From Streptomyces katrae (lineage in GTDB: Bacteria; Actinomycetota; Actinomycetes; Streptomycetales; Streptomycetaceae), in the NCBI RefSeq assembly GCF_000966975.1, contig NZ_JZWV01000454.1, forward strand, positions 1 through 14,763: DNA of 14,763 bases. Reading direction: 5' to 3'. Within the stretch, counting starts at the first letter, position 1. The number at the start of each line of letters is the position of its first letter. Shown here one piece after another: positions 5,270 to 12,470 of this stretch. The position numbers and the translations under genes are program-made. The notes below the pieces were generated by a model that searched no databases, had not been told where the DNA came from, and worked only from the letters and a program-made list of their open reading frames with translations.

Positions 5270-6700
5270 TCAGTCGCGGCCGGTGCCACCGAGGTGGTGG
5301 ACGCGGACCATGTTGGTGGTGCCGGGGACGCCGGGGGGCGAGCCGGCCGTGATGATCATCGTGTCGCCGGTGTTGAAGCGCTGGAGCTTCAGCACCTCGG
5401 CGTCGACCAGCTCGACCATGGCGTCCGTGCTGTCGGCGTGCGGGACGATGGCCGACTCCACGCCCCAGCTCAGGGTGAGCTGGTTGCGGGTGTTCACGTC
5501 CGTGGTGAACGCCAGGATCGGCTGCTGGGCGCGGTAGCGGGACAGGCGGCGGGCGGTGTCGCCGGACTGGGTGAAGGCGACCAGGGCCTTGCCGTCGAGG
5601 AAGTCGGCGATCTCGCAGGCCGCGCGGGCGACGGAGCCGCCCTGGGTACGCGGCTTCTTGCCCGGGACCAGCGGCTGGAGGCCCTTGGAGAGGAGCTCCT
5701 CCTCGGCCGCCGCGACGATCTTCGACATCGTCTTGACGGTCTCGATCGGGTAGGCGCCCACCGAGGACTCGGCGGAGAGCATGACCGCGTCGGCGCCGTC
5801 GAGGATGGCGTTGGCGACGTCGGAGGCCTCGGCGCGGGTCGGGCGGGAGTTGGTGATCATCGACTCCATCATCTGGGTGGCGACGATGACCGGCTTGGCG
5901 TTGCGGCGGCACATCTCGATGAGCCGCTTCTGGACCATCGGGACCTTTTCGAGCGGGTACTCGACGGCCAGGTCGCCGCGGGCCACCATGACCGCGTCGA
6001 AGGCCGCGACCACGGCCTCCATGTTCTCGACGGCCTGCGGCTTCTCCACCTTGGCGATGACGGGGACCCGGCGGCCTTCCTCGTCCATGACGCGGTGGAC
6101 GTCCTTGACGTCGTTGGCGTCGCGGACGAAGGACAGGGCGACCATGTCGCAGCCCATGCGGAGGGCGAAGCGCAGGTCGTCGACGTCCTTCTCCGACAGG
6201 GCGGGGACGTTCACGGCGGCACCCGGCAGGTTGATGCCCTTGTGGTCCGAGATGACACCGCCCTCGATGACGATGGTCTTGACCCGCGGGCCCTCGACCT
6301 CGGTCACCCGCAGCTCGACGTTGCCGTCGTTGATCAGGACCTGGTCACCCTTGGCGACGTCGCCCGGGAGGCCCTTGTAGGTGGTGCCGCAGATGGACTT
6401 GTCGCCCGGGACGTCCTCGGTGGTGATGGTGAACTCGTCACCGCGCACCAGCTCGACGGGGCCCTCGGCGAAGGTCTCCAGACGGATCTTCGGACCCTGG
6501 AGGTCGGCGAGTACGCCGACCGCGCGCCCGGTCTCCTCGCAAGCCCTCCGGACGCGGTCGTACCGCTCCTGGTGTTCTGCCTGGGAACCGTGGCTGAAGT
6601 TGAATCGGGCCACGTTCATACCTGCCTCGATGAGTGCTTTCAGCTGCTCAAGCGAGTCGACGGCGGGGCCCAGCGTGCAGACGATTTTGGAACGGCGCAT
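5270..6700 (-). CDS. pyk: Pyruvate kinase
   Basis: A 476-residue cytoplasmic enzyme, the usual length, making pyruvate and ATP from phosphoenolpyruvate and ADP. The catalytic barrel carries RFNFSHGS (32-39, with Arg32, Asn34 and Ser36 for nucleotide and cation binding), DLQGPKIR (66-73), AKVEK (Lys217 as catalytic lysine, Glu219 as metal ligand), MVARGDLAVE (238-247, Asp243 as metal ligand) and VATQMMESM (273-281, Thr275). The B domain is about 70-170 and the C-terminal regulatory domain about 350-476. The family box GDLGVE reads GDLAVE and the usual MLSGE reads MLSAE, mild substitutions. The ATG at 6700 gives the standard MRRSKIVCTLGP start. The gene follows ackA by 62 bases on the same strand and ends at a bidirectional terminator. 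Streptomyces usually has two pyruvate kinases; the position next to ackA-pta corresponds, from memory, to S. coelicolor pyk2 (SCO5423). Confidence 0.98.
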   Translation of the reverse strand: MRRSKIVCTLGPAVDSLEQLKALIEAGMNVARFNFSHGSQAEHQERYDRVRRACEETGRAVGVLADLQGPKIRLETFAEGPVELVRGDEFTITTEDVPGDKSICGTTYKGLPGDVAKGDQVLINDGNVELRVTEVEGPRVKTIVIEGGVISDHKGINLPGAAVNVPALSEKDVDDLRFALRMGCDMVALSFVRDANDVKDVHRVMDEEGRRVPVIAKVEKPQAVENMEAVVAAFDAVMVARGDLAVEYPLEKVPMVQKRLIEMCRRNAKPVIVATQMMESMITNSRPTRAEASDVANAILDGADAVMLSAESSVGAYPIETVKTMSKIVAAAEEELLSKGLQPLVPGKKPRTQGGSVARAACEIADFLDGKALVAFTQSGDTARRLSRYRAQQPILAFTTDVNTRNQLTLSWGVESAIVPHADSTDAMVELVDAEVLKLQRFNTGDTMIITAGSPPGVPGTTNMVRVHHLGGTGRD

Positions 6701-6707
6701 GAAGCGG

Positions 6708-6741
6708 ATCCTATCCGTTTGTTTCGTAGCGGAATATTCCG
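6708..6741 (-). promoter_or_regulatory. Candidate pyk promoter with a perfect 12-bp palindrome
   Basis: CGGAATATTCCG (6730-6741) is a perfect 12-bp palindrome in the 62-base gap between ackA and pyk. Downstream on the minus strand a TAGGAT hexamer (6708-6713) lies 7 bases before the pyk ATG, about where the -10 of a leaderless transcript would be. Its -35 position is not consensus. An AGGA within the same sequence could instead act as a weak ribosome site. Confidence 0.35.
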
Positions 6742-6762
6742 TCTGGTGGAAAGTCCAAGTGA

Positions 6763-7977
6763 CTACTGGGTAACCAGCGCGTACGCCTGGGTGGCGATCT
6801 CCAGCTCCTCATCCGTCGGGACCACGGCCACCGCCACGCGCGCGTAGTCGGTCGAGATCAGCCGCGGCTCCGGGGAGCGCACCGCGTTCGCCTCCAGGTC
6901 CAGCGCGAGCCCCAGCTCCTCCAGCCCGGACACCGCCGCCTCGCGGACCACCGCGGCGTTCCCGCCGACGCCCGCCGTGAACACCACCGCGTCCACTCGG
7001 CCCAGCACCGCCGTGTAGGCGCCGATGTACTTCTTCAGCCGGTGGACGTACGCCGCCAGCGCCAGGCGCGCCGACTCGTCGCCCGCCTCCGCCCGCCGCG
7101 TCACCTCGCGCATGTCGTTGTCGCCGCACAGACCCAGCAGACCGCTCTTCTTGTTGAGCAGCGAGTCGATCTCGTCGACCGACAGCCCGCCCACCCGCGC
7201 CAGGTGGAAGATCACCGCCGGGTCCAGGTCACCGGAGCGGGTCCCCATGACCAGCCCCTCCAGCGGGGTCAGCCCCATCGAGGTCTCCACGCACACCCCG
7301 CCGCGCACGGCCGAGGCGGAGGCCCCGTTGCCCAGGTGCAGCACGATCACGTTCACGTCCTCCACCGCCTTGCCCAGCAGCGCGGCCGTCGCCCGCGAGA
7401 CGTAGGCGTGGGAGGTGCCGTGGAAGCCGTACCGCCGGATGGAGTACTTCTCGGCGGTCGCCGCGTCGATGGCGTACCGGGCCACGTGCTCCGGCATCGT
7501 CGAGTGGAAGGCCGTGTCGAAGACGGCCACCTGCGGGAGGTCCGCCCGCAGCTCGCGCGCCACCTCTATGCCGGTCACGTTCGCCGGGTTGTGCAGCGGG
7601 GCCAGCGGGATCAGGCTGCGGATCTCCGCCAGCACCTCGTCGTCGATCACCGTCGGCGCGGTGAACCGGGTCCCGCCGTGCACCACCCGGTGGCCGACGG
7701 CGGCCAGTTCGGGGGAGTCCAGGCCCAGGCCGTCCGCGGCCAGCTCCTCGGCGACCGCCCGCAGCGCCTGCGCGTGGTCCGCGATCGCGCCGGTCCGCTC
7801 GCGCCTGCCGCCCGCGGCGCCCGGCCCGGCGAGCGGCTCGTGCACCAGGCGCGAGCCCTCTTCCCCGATCCGCTCCACCAGGCCCACGGCCAGGCGGGAG
7901 GAGTCGGCCATGTCGAGGAGCTGGTACTTGACCGACGAGGAGCCGGAGTTGAGGACGAGTACGCGCGTTGCGGTCAC
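6763..7977 (-). CDS. ackA: Acetate kinase
   Basis: A 404-residue enzyme of the ASKHA fold, close to the family norm of about 400. It interconverts acetyl phosphate plus ADP with acetate plus ATP. Conserved elements are VLNSGSSSVKYQ (8-19, Asn10), GHRVVHGG (95-102, Arg97), FDTAFH (153-158, Asp154), GFHGTSH (184-190, His186), LGNGASASAV (215-224), GTRSGDLDP (245-253, Arg247), VFTAGVGGN (332-340) and TDEE (388-391, Glu390). These correspond to the substrate-binding and catalytic residues known in Methanosarcina acetate kinase. The start is GTG at 7977; the minus strand carries GAAGGAAAG about 10 bases upstream. The gene begins 57 bases after the pta stop and is followed 62 bases later by pyk, so the three may be cotranscribed. 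With Pta it forms the acetyl-CoA to acetate pathway, yielding ATP or activating acetate. Confidence 0.98.
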   Translation of the reverse strand: MTATRVLVLNSGSSSVKYQLLDMADSSRLAVGLVERIGEEGSRLVHEPLAGPGAAGGRRERTGAIADHAQALRAVAEELAADGLGLDSPELAAVGHRVVHGGTRFTAPTVIDDEVLAEIRSLIPLAPLHNPANVTGIEVARELRADLPQVAVFDTAFHSTMPEHVARYAIDAATAEKYSIRRYGFHGTSHAYVSRATAALLGKAVEDVNVIVLHLGNGASASAVRGGVCVETSMGLTPLEGLVMGTRSGDLDPAVIFHLARVGGLSVDEIDSLLNKKSGLLGLCGDNDMREVTRRAEAGDESARLALAAYVHRLKKYIGAYTAVLGRVDAVVFTAGVGGNAAVVREAAVSGLEELGLALDLEANAVRSPEPRLISTDYARVAVAVVPTDEELEIATQAYALVTQ

Positions 7978-8034
7978 GGCGGGTGTCTTTCCTTCGGGTG
8001 GACGGGGAGGCGGGGGAGGGGCGGTGAGGGAGGG

Positions 8035-10125
8035 TCAGGCGGAGGCGGACGGCGAGCCCTGGGACTGCGCCTGGATCGCGGTGATCGCCACCGTGGTGAC
8101 GATGTCCTGGACGAGCGCCCCGCGCGAGAGGTCGTTGACGGGCTTGCGCAGACCCTGGAGCACCGGGCCGACCGCGACGGCGCCCGCGGAACGCTGCACG
8201 GCCTTGTACGTGTTGTTGCCGGTGTTCAGGTCCGGGAAGATCAGCACGCTGGCCCGGCCGGCCACGTCGGACCCCGGCAGCTTGGTCGCCGCCACCGAGG
8301 GCTCCACGGCCGCGTCGTACTGGATCGGACCCTCGACGAGCAGGTCCGGACGCCGCTCGCGGACGGTCTCGGTGGCCTTGCGGACCTTCTCCACGTCCGC
8401 GCCGGAGCCGGAGGTGCCGGTGGAGTACGACAGCATCGCGATCCGGGGTTCGACGCCGAAGGCCGCGGCCGTGGCGGCCGACTGCACGGCGATGTCGGCC
8501 AGCTGCTCGGCGTCCGGGTCCGGGTTGACCGCGCAGTCCCCGTACACGAGGACCTGGTCGGCCAGGCACATGAAGAAGACGGAGGAGACGATCGAGGCCT
8601 CAGGCTTGGTCTTGATGATCTCGAAGGCCGGGCGGATGGTCGCGGCGGTGGAGTGCACCGAGCCGGAGACCATGCCGTCCGCCAGGCCCTCCTGGACCAT
8701 CAGCGTGCCGAAGTAGTTGACGTCGGTGACCACGTCGTGGGCCAGCTCGACGGTCATGCCCTTGTGGGCGCGGGCCTGCGCGTAGTACTCGGCGAAACGT
8801 TCCCGCATCGGGGAGGTGGCCGGGTCGATGAGCTGGGCGGCCGAGATGTCGACGCCCAGGTCGGCGGCCTTCTTCAGGATCGCCTGCTCCTCGCCCAGCA
8901 GGGTCAGGTCGCAGACCCCGCGGCGCAGCACCACGTCCGCGGCGCGCAGCACCCGCTCCTCGGTGCCCTCGGGCAGGACCACGCGGCGCCGCTCGGAGCG
9001 GGCCCGTTCCAGCAGCTCGTGCTCGAACATCATCGGGGTGACGCGCTCCGAGCGGGCCACCGACAGCAGCCCGCGCAGCTCGGCGGTGTCCACGTGCCGC
9101 TCGAAGAGGCCGAGGGCGGTCTCCAGCTTGCGCGGGGTCGCGGAGTTCAAACGGCTCTGCAGCGCGAACAGTTCGCCGGCCGTCGGGAAGCTGTTGCCGG
9201 CCACCGAGACCACCGGGGTGCCGGGCGCCAGCTTCGAGGCCAGGGCGAGGACGTCCTGTCCCGGGCGCTCGCCCAGGGTCAGCAGCACGCCCGCGATCGG
9301 CGGGGTGCCCGACGTGTGCGCGGCCAGGGCTCCGACGACCAGGTCGGCGCGGTCCCCGGGGGTGACCACCAGGCAGCCGGGGGTCAGGGCGGCCAGGAAG
9401 TTCGGCAGCATCGCACCGCCGAAGACGAAGTCCACGGCGTCGCGCGCCAGCCCGGCGTCGTCGCCGAGGAGCACCTCGCCGCCGAGGGCCCGGGTGATCT
9501 GGGCGACGGTCGGCGCCGACAGGGACTTGTCCTCCGGCAGGACGTAGCAGGGCACGGGCAGGCGGGCGGCGAGCCGCTCGGCTATGGAGTCCCGGTCCGC
9601 CGCGGCCACCCGGTTGACCACCATCGCCACCACGTGGCAGCCCAGGCTCTCGTAGGCCCGGTGGGCGCTGCGGGCCTCGGCGCCCACGGCGTCGGCGGGC
9701 TGCTTGTTGCCGCCCACGACGGGGATGACGACCGCGCCCAGCTCGTTGGCGAGGCGGGCGTTCAGCGCCAGCTCGTCGGGGAGGTTGGTGTCGGCGTAGT
9801 CGGTGCCGAGGACCAGCATCACCTCGTAGTCGCGGGCCACCCGGTGGTAGCGGTCCACGAGGCGGGAGACCAGCTCGTCGATGCCCTTCTCGGCCAGGAC
9901 CGCCGAGGCCTCCCCGTACTCCATGCCGTACGCGGCCGACGCGTCCTGGTCGAGCCGGTAGCGGGCCCTGAGCAGGTCGAAGAGGCGGTCCGGTGCGTCG
10001 TGCAGCAGCGGACGGTAGACGCCGACCCGGCCCGTCTGCCGGGTCAGCAGCTCCATGATCCCCAGTTCGACGACCTGGCGGCCGTCCCCCCGCTCGATCC
10101 CGGTCACATACACGCTGCGCGTCAC
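8035..10125 (-). CDS. pta: Phosphate acetyltransferase, long form
   Basis: A 696-residue enzyme of the long, three-part type (E. coli Pta is 714). It converts acetyl-CoA and phosphate to acetyl phosphate and CoA. Residues 1 to about 210 are a BioD-like nucleotide-binding-fold domain whose P-loop position reads TGIERGDGRQVV, without a proper Walker A lysine. Residues about 220-340 are a DRTGG-type regulatory domain (TPGDRADLVVGALAAH). Residues about 378-690 are the catalytic PTA_PTB domain, with VVLPEGTEERVLRAA, EGLADGMVSGSVHSTA, SYSTGTSGSG (about 563-572, containing the conserved active-site serine region) and FPDLNTGNNTYKAVQR. The start is GTG at 10125 with GGAGAG 5 bases upstream. It heads a leftward array pta-ackA-pyk and is divergent from pfkA. 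Three imperfect 14-base tandem repeats lie in its upstream region. Confidence 0.98.
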   Translation of the reverse strand: MTRSVYVTGIERGDGRQVVELGIMELLTRQTGRVGVYRPLLHDAPDRLFDLLRARYRLDQDASAAYGMEYGEASAVLAEKGIDELVSRLVDRYHRVARDYEVMLVLGTDYADTNLPDELALNARLANELGAVVIPVVGGNKQPADAVGAEARSAHRAYESLGCHVVAMVVNRVAAADRDSIAERLAARLPVPCYVLPEDKSLSAPTVAQITRALGGEVLLGDDAGLARDAVDFVFGGAMLPNFLAALTPGCLVVTPGDRADLVVGALAAHTSGTPPIAGVLLTLGERPGQDVLALASKLAPGTPVVSVAGNSFPTAGELFALQSRLNSATPRKLETALGLFERHVDTAELRGLLSVARSERVTPMMFEHELLERARSERRRVVLPEGTEERVLRAADVVLRRGVCDLTLLGEEQAILKKAADLGVDISAAQLIDPATSPMRERFAEYYAQARAHKGMTVELAHDVVTDVNYFGTLMVQEGLADGMVSGSVHSTAATIRPAFEIIKTKPEASIVSSVFFMCLADQVLVYGDCAVNPDPDAEQLADIAVQSAATAAAFGVEPRIAMLSYSTGTSGSGADVEKVRKATETVRERRPDLLVEGPIQYDAAVEPSVAATKLPGSDVAGRASVLIFPDLNTGNNTYKAVQRSAGAVAVGPVLQGLRKPVNDLSRGALVQDIVTTVAITAIQAQSQGSPSASA

Positions 10126-10153
10126 GCGTGCTCTCCGTCCATGCTGTGGCTGT

Positions 10154-10194
10154 CGGTCTTGGTCTGGCGGTCTTGATCTGGCGTTTTGGTCTGG
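10154..10194. repeat. Three tandem 13-14 base repeats upstream of pta
   Basis: The units CGGTCTTGGTCTGG (10154-10167), CGGTCTTGATCTGG (10168-10181) and CGTTTTGGTCTGG (10182-10194) follow head to tail. On the pta coding strand each reads approximately CCAGACCAAGACCG. They start 28 bases upstream of the pta start codon, in its promoter or leader. They could be an array of regulator sites or a slippage expansion. Confidence 0.7.
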
Positions 10195-10203
10195 CTCGAC
10201 CTC

Positions 10204-10232
10204 TTGACAATACCCCGGTCAGTGGATAAAGC
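10204..10232 (+). promoter_or_regulatory. Candidate promoter element toward pfkA
   Basis: A consensus TTGACA at 10204-10209 is followed after 17 bases by TAAAGC (10227-10232), a poor -10. It would give a leader of about 170 bases before pfkA. On the opposite strand, TATTGT (10207-10212) overlaps it and could be a -10 for pta, though without a good -35. Assigned by inspection only. Confidence 0.3.
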
Positions 10233-10295
10233 GCCCGCCGGAAGAAAGGCCCGGGAGGCCGGGACGAAAGGCCTGGCCGGCGCAGTGGTGCGGAG

Positions 10296-10311
10296 GGCGG
10301 GGCACCCCGCC
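10296..10311. promoter_or_regulatory. Palindrome in the pta/pfkA divergent region
   Basis: GGCGGGG (10296-10302) and CCCCGCC (10305-10311) are perfect inverted copies separated by CA. The short spacer suits a protein-binding site better than an RNA hairpin. It lies about 100 bases upstream of the pfkA start. No regulator is recognised. Confidence 0.35.
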
Positions 10312-10345
10312 GCCATGGAACAATCGGACAGGTGGGATCAATACG

Positions 10346-10373
10346 CCCATCAGGTGCGGCCCATCAGGTGCGG
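10346..10373. repeat. Perfect 14-bp tandem duplication upstream of pfkA
   Basis: CCCATCAGGTGCGG occurs at 10346-10359 and again immediately at 10360-10373, identical in all 14 positions. It ends 35 bases before the pfkA ATG, within the expected leader or core promoter. Confidence 0.85.
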
Positions 10374-10408
10374 CCGGTACCAGGACCAGGAGACGGAGAC
10401 ACAGGACG

Positions 10409-11434
10409 ATGCGTATCGGAGTTCTCACCGCAGGCGGCGACTGTCCCGGCCTGAACGCCGTCATCCGGTCGGTCGTACACCGCGCGCTGGTCGGCCACGG
10501 CGACGAGGTCATCGGTTTCGAGGACGGGTTCAAGGGACTCCTCGACGGCCACTACCGCCCCCTCGACATCAACGCGGTCAGCGGCATCCTGGCCCGCGGC
10601 GGCACCATCCTCGGCTCGGCGCGCATGGAGCGCGCCCGGCTGCACGAAGCCGCCGAGAACGCGGCGGAACTGGCGCGGCGCTACCAGCTCGACGCCCTGA
10701 TCCCGATCGGCGGCGAAGGCACCCTGACGGCCTCGCGGATGCTCTCGGACGCCGGGATGCCGGTCGTCGGCGTCCCGAAGACCATCGACAACGACATCTC
10801 CGCCACCGACCGGACCTTCGGCTTCGACACCGCCGTCACCGTCGCCACGGAGGCCATCGACCGTCTCAAGACCACCGCGGAATCGCACCAGCGCGTGATG
10901 GTCGTCGAGGTCATGGGCCGCCACGCCGGCTGGATCGCCCTGGAGTCCGGCATGGCCGGCGGCGCCCACGGCATCTGCCTGCCGGAGCGCCCCTTCGAGG
11001 TGGACGCCCTGGTGAAGATGGTGGAGGAACGATTCGCGCGCGGTAAGAAGTTCGCCGTCATCTGCGTCGCCGAGGGCGCGCACCCGGCCGAGGGCTCCAT
11101 GCCTTACGAGAAGGGCGCCATCGACGCGTACGGCCACGAGCGCTTCGCCGGCATCGGCAACCGGCTGGCCGGCGAACTGGAACACCGCCTCGGCAAGGAG
11201 GCCCGCCCGGTCATCCTCGGCCACGTCCAGCGCGGCGGAGTGCCCACCGCCTACGACCGCGTCCTGGCCACCCGCTTCGGCTGGCACGCCGTCGAGGCCG
11301 TGCACCGCGGGGAGTTCGGCAACATGACCGCCCTGCGCGGCACCGACGTGGTCATGGCCCCGCTGGCCGAGGCCGTCACCGAGCTGAAGCGGGTGCCCGA
11401 GAACCGCATGTACGAGGCCGAGTCCGTCTTCTGA
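10409..11434 (+). CDS. pfkA: ATP-dependent 6-phosphofructokinase
   Basis: A 341-residue enzyme phosphorylating fructose 6-phosphate to fructose 1,6-bisphosphate, the committing step of glycolysis. Positions fall on E. coli PfkA numbering: TAGGDCPGLNAVIR (7-20), IGGEGTL (100-106), PKTIDND (123-129, Asp127 as catalytic base), Arg162, MGRHAGW (169-175) and AEGA (221-224, Glu222). Gly104 marks ATP as phosphoryl donor, since pyrophosphate enzymes have Asp there. Lys124 in PKTIDND is a residue otherwise typical of pyrophosphate enzymes. The Gly104/Lys124 pair with Glu103 is the actinobacterial group III pattern, as in the Streptomyces ATP enzyme and, with Asp104, the Amycolatopsis methanolica pyrophosphate enzyme. 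The ATG at 10409 has GGAG (10395-10398) 10 bases upstream. It is divergent from pta and convergent with an HTH regulator. By position it corresponds, from memory, to S. coelicolor pfkA2 (SCO5426). Confidence 0.97.
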   Translation: MRIGVLTAGGDCPGLNAVIRSVVHRALVGHGDEVIGFEDGFKGLLDGHYRPLDINAVSGILARGGTILGSARMERARLHEAAENAAELARRYQLDALIPIGGEGTLTASRMLSDAGMPVVGVPKTIDNDISATDRTFGFDTAVTVATEAIDRLKTTAESHQRVMVVEVMGRHAGWIALESGMAGGAHGICLPERPFEVDALVKMVEERFARGKKFAVICVAEGAHPAEGSMPYEKGAIDAYGHERFAGIGNRLAGELEHRLGKEARPVILGHVQRGGVPTAYDRVLATRFGWHAVEAVHRGEFGNMTALRGTDVVMAPLAEAVTELKRVPENRMYEAESVF

Positions 11435-11465
11435 CCCGGCCCTCGTGCCCGGCCCTCGTACCCGG
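11435..11465. repeat. 13-bp tandem repeat directly after the pfkA stop
   Basis: CCCGGCCCTCGTG (11435-11447) is followed by CCCGGCCCTCGTA (11448-11460), identical at 12 of 13 positions, and then a partial copy CCCGG (11461-11465). It begins at the base after the TGA. Confidence 0.75.
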
Positions 11466-11476
11466 TCCGCCGGGAC

Positions 11477-11541
11477 TTCCGGCCCCCTTTCCGTGCCGAA
11501 GGGCCCCGGAACCTCCTCCCGCGAGAGGGGCGTCCGGGGCC
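11477..11541. terminator. Overlapping hairpins between convergent pfkA and the HTH gene
   Basis: Arms 11477-11489 and 11499-11511 form an imperfect stem (TTCCGG/CCGGAA outer, CCCTT/AAGGG inner, two mismatched pairs between). GGCCCCGG (11502-11509) can instead pair with CCGGGGCC (11534-11541). The two folds share one strand and exclude each other. The region lies between the stops at 11434 and 11578, so it most likely terminates transcription from both sides. Confidence 0.6.
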
Positions 11542-11577
11542 GTCGCGTACGGGCGCGGGTGTGCCGGGTGCGTCCCG

Positions 11578-12258
11578 TCACGCACCCCCGGCCAGCGACC
11601 AGAACCGCTCCGAGATCGCCTCCAGGTACTCCCGCCCGGCGTCGCCGGTCCAGGTCGAGCTCTCGCCGCCGCCCCAGCTGACTGTGGCCACCATCCGCTG
11701 CTGGTACTCGTTGTGGAGCAGCCCCAGGACCCGCTCCAGGTGGGCCTTGGGCACCGGCAGCAGCTTGGCCAGCGGCTTCACGTACGCCTGCCAGCGGGTG
11801 GTCGCCGCGCTGCGCAGCAGCCCGTCCAGCTCCTCCTGCCTGCCGGTCACCCCCACGAACTGGGCCAGGCTCAGCTTGAGGACCGAGGCCAGGGCGGCGG
11901 ACTGGCGCTCGTTGCCCTTCCAGCGCCCGCTCTCCTCCATCTTCAGGTACGCGCTCGGCTCCACCCCGACCCGGCGGGCCAGGTCCTCGGGGTCCATGCC
12001 CCGGGCCAGCCGGTGCTCCCGCAGGGTGACCGGCGCGGCGAGCAGCTCCCCGGGGGAGCACCAGAGCACGCCGGCGAGGGCGGTGAGCTCGGCGGAACTG
12101 GGCGACTGCTCGCCCCGCTCCCAGGCCATCACGGTCTCGGGTGCGACGAGCAGGCCGTACTGGGCCCGCAGGCCGTAGGCGACATGACCGGGCGCCATGC
12201 CCAGGGCCGCGCGCAGGCGGCGCGCGGCGGGGGCATTGAAAGGTGGGCTGGAGTGCAC
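11578..12258 (-). CDS. Transcriptional regulator with two XRE-like helix-turn-helix domains
   Basis: A 226-residue protein from the GTG at 12258 (VHSSPPFNAPAARRLR). An in-frame ATG at 12303 would add 15 residues of unremarkable sequence; neither has a clear ribosome site. Two HTH domains follow each other: the first near residues 10-75 (RRLRAALGMAPGHVAYGLRA ... VMAWERGEQSPSSAEL), the second near 78-138 (LREHRLARGMDPEDLARRVG ... YLKMEESGRWKGNERQ). Both have the XRE pattern of a helix pair, then W/E-x-G, then a further helix. The C-terminal 90 residues include a probable helical part (KAHLERVLGLLHNEYQQRM) and the end REYLEAISERFWSLA, with no known ligand domain. It sits alone between pfkA (convergent) and glgB (same strand, upstream). 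A palindrome TAGGA-AAG-TCCTA (12324-12336) 66 bases upstream could be its own operator. Target genes are unknown; glgB and pfkA are candidates by position only. Confidence 0.88.
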   Translation of the reverse strand: MHSSPPFNAPAARRLRAALGMAPGHVAYGLRAQYGLLVAPETVMAWERGEQSPSSAELTALAGVLWCSPGELLAAPVTLREHRLARGMDPEDLARRVGVEPSAYLKMEESGRWKGNERQSAALASVLKLSLAQFVGVTGRQEELDGLLRSAATTRWQAYVKPLAKLLPVPKAHLERVLGLLHNEYQQRMVATVSWGGGESSTWTGDAGREYLEAISERFWSLAGGA

Positions 12259-12323
12259 ACGGCACACGGTAGAAGTGGCCAAGGCGTGGCGACTACAGAC
12301 CATTCAAACAAGCCAATAACTCG

Positions 12324-12336
12324 TAGGAAAGTCCTA
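12324..12336. promoter_or_regulatory. Candidate operator upstream of the HTH regulator
   Basis: TAGGA (12324-12328) and TCCTA (12332-12336) are perfect inverted copies around AAG. The site lies in a relatively AT-rich stretch (12300-12360) just upstream of the HTH gene, where its promoter should be. Autoregulation is inferred from position. Confidence 0.4.
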
Positions 12337-12470
12337 TGCAGTTCATGACTTTATGCGGTTTTCCCGGCGACTGTCCGGTAATCGGATGACAGGAAGATCC
12401 AAATACAGCCTACGGATCAGGCCACTCCATTTCAGGGAGCTTCCCGGACCGCCGAGTGATCCCCGCCACA

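Noticed and set aside
7042..10176. A 1044-codon plus-strand open frame across ackA and pta
   Set aside because: It lies antisense to two clear enzymes. Long stop-free antisense frames are expected at this GC content, and the translation is His/Arg/Gly-rich without any domain.
10154..10373. A CRISPR-like array from the repeats near pta and pfkA
   Set aside because: The units are adjacent with no spacers, too short, and no cas genes are present.
12340..12350. A BldD-type site (AGT...ACT) upstream of the HTH gene
   Set aside because: Only three bases per half-site match and the spacing is not the known consensus, so it is likely chance.
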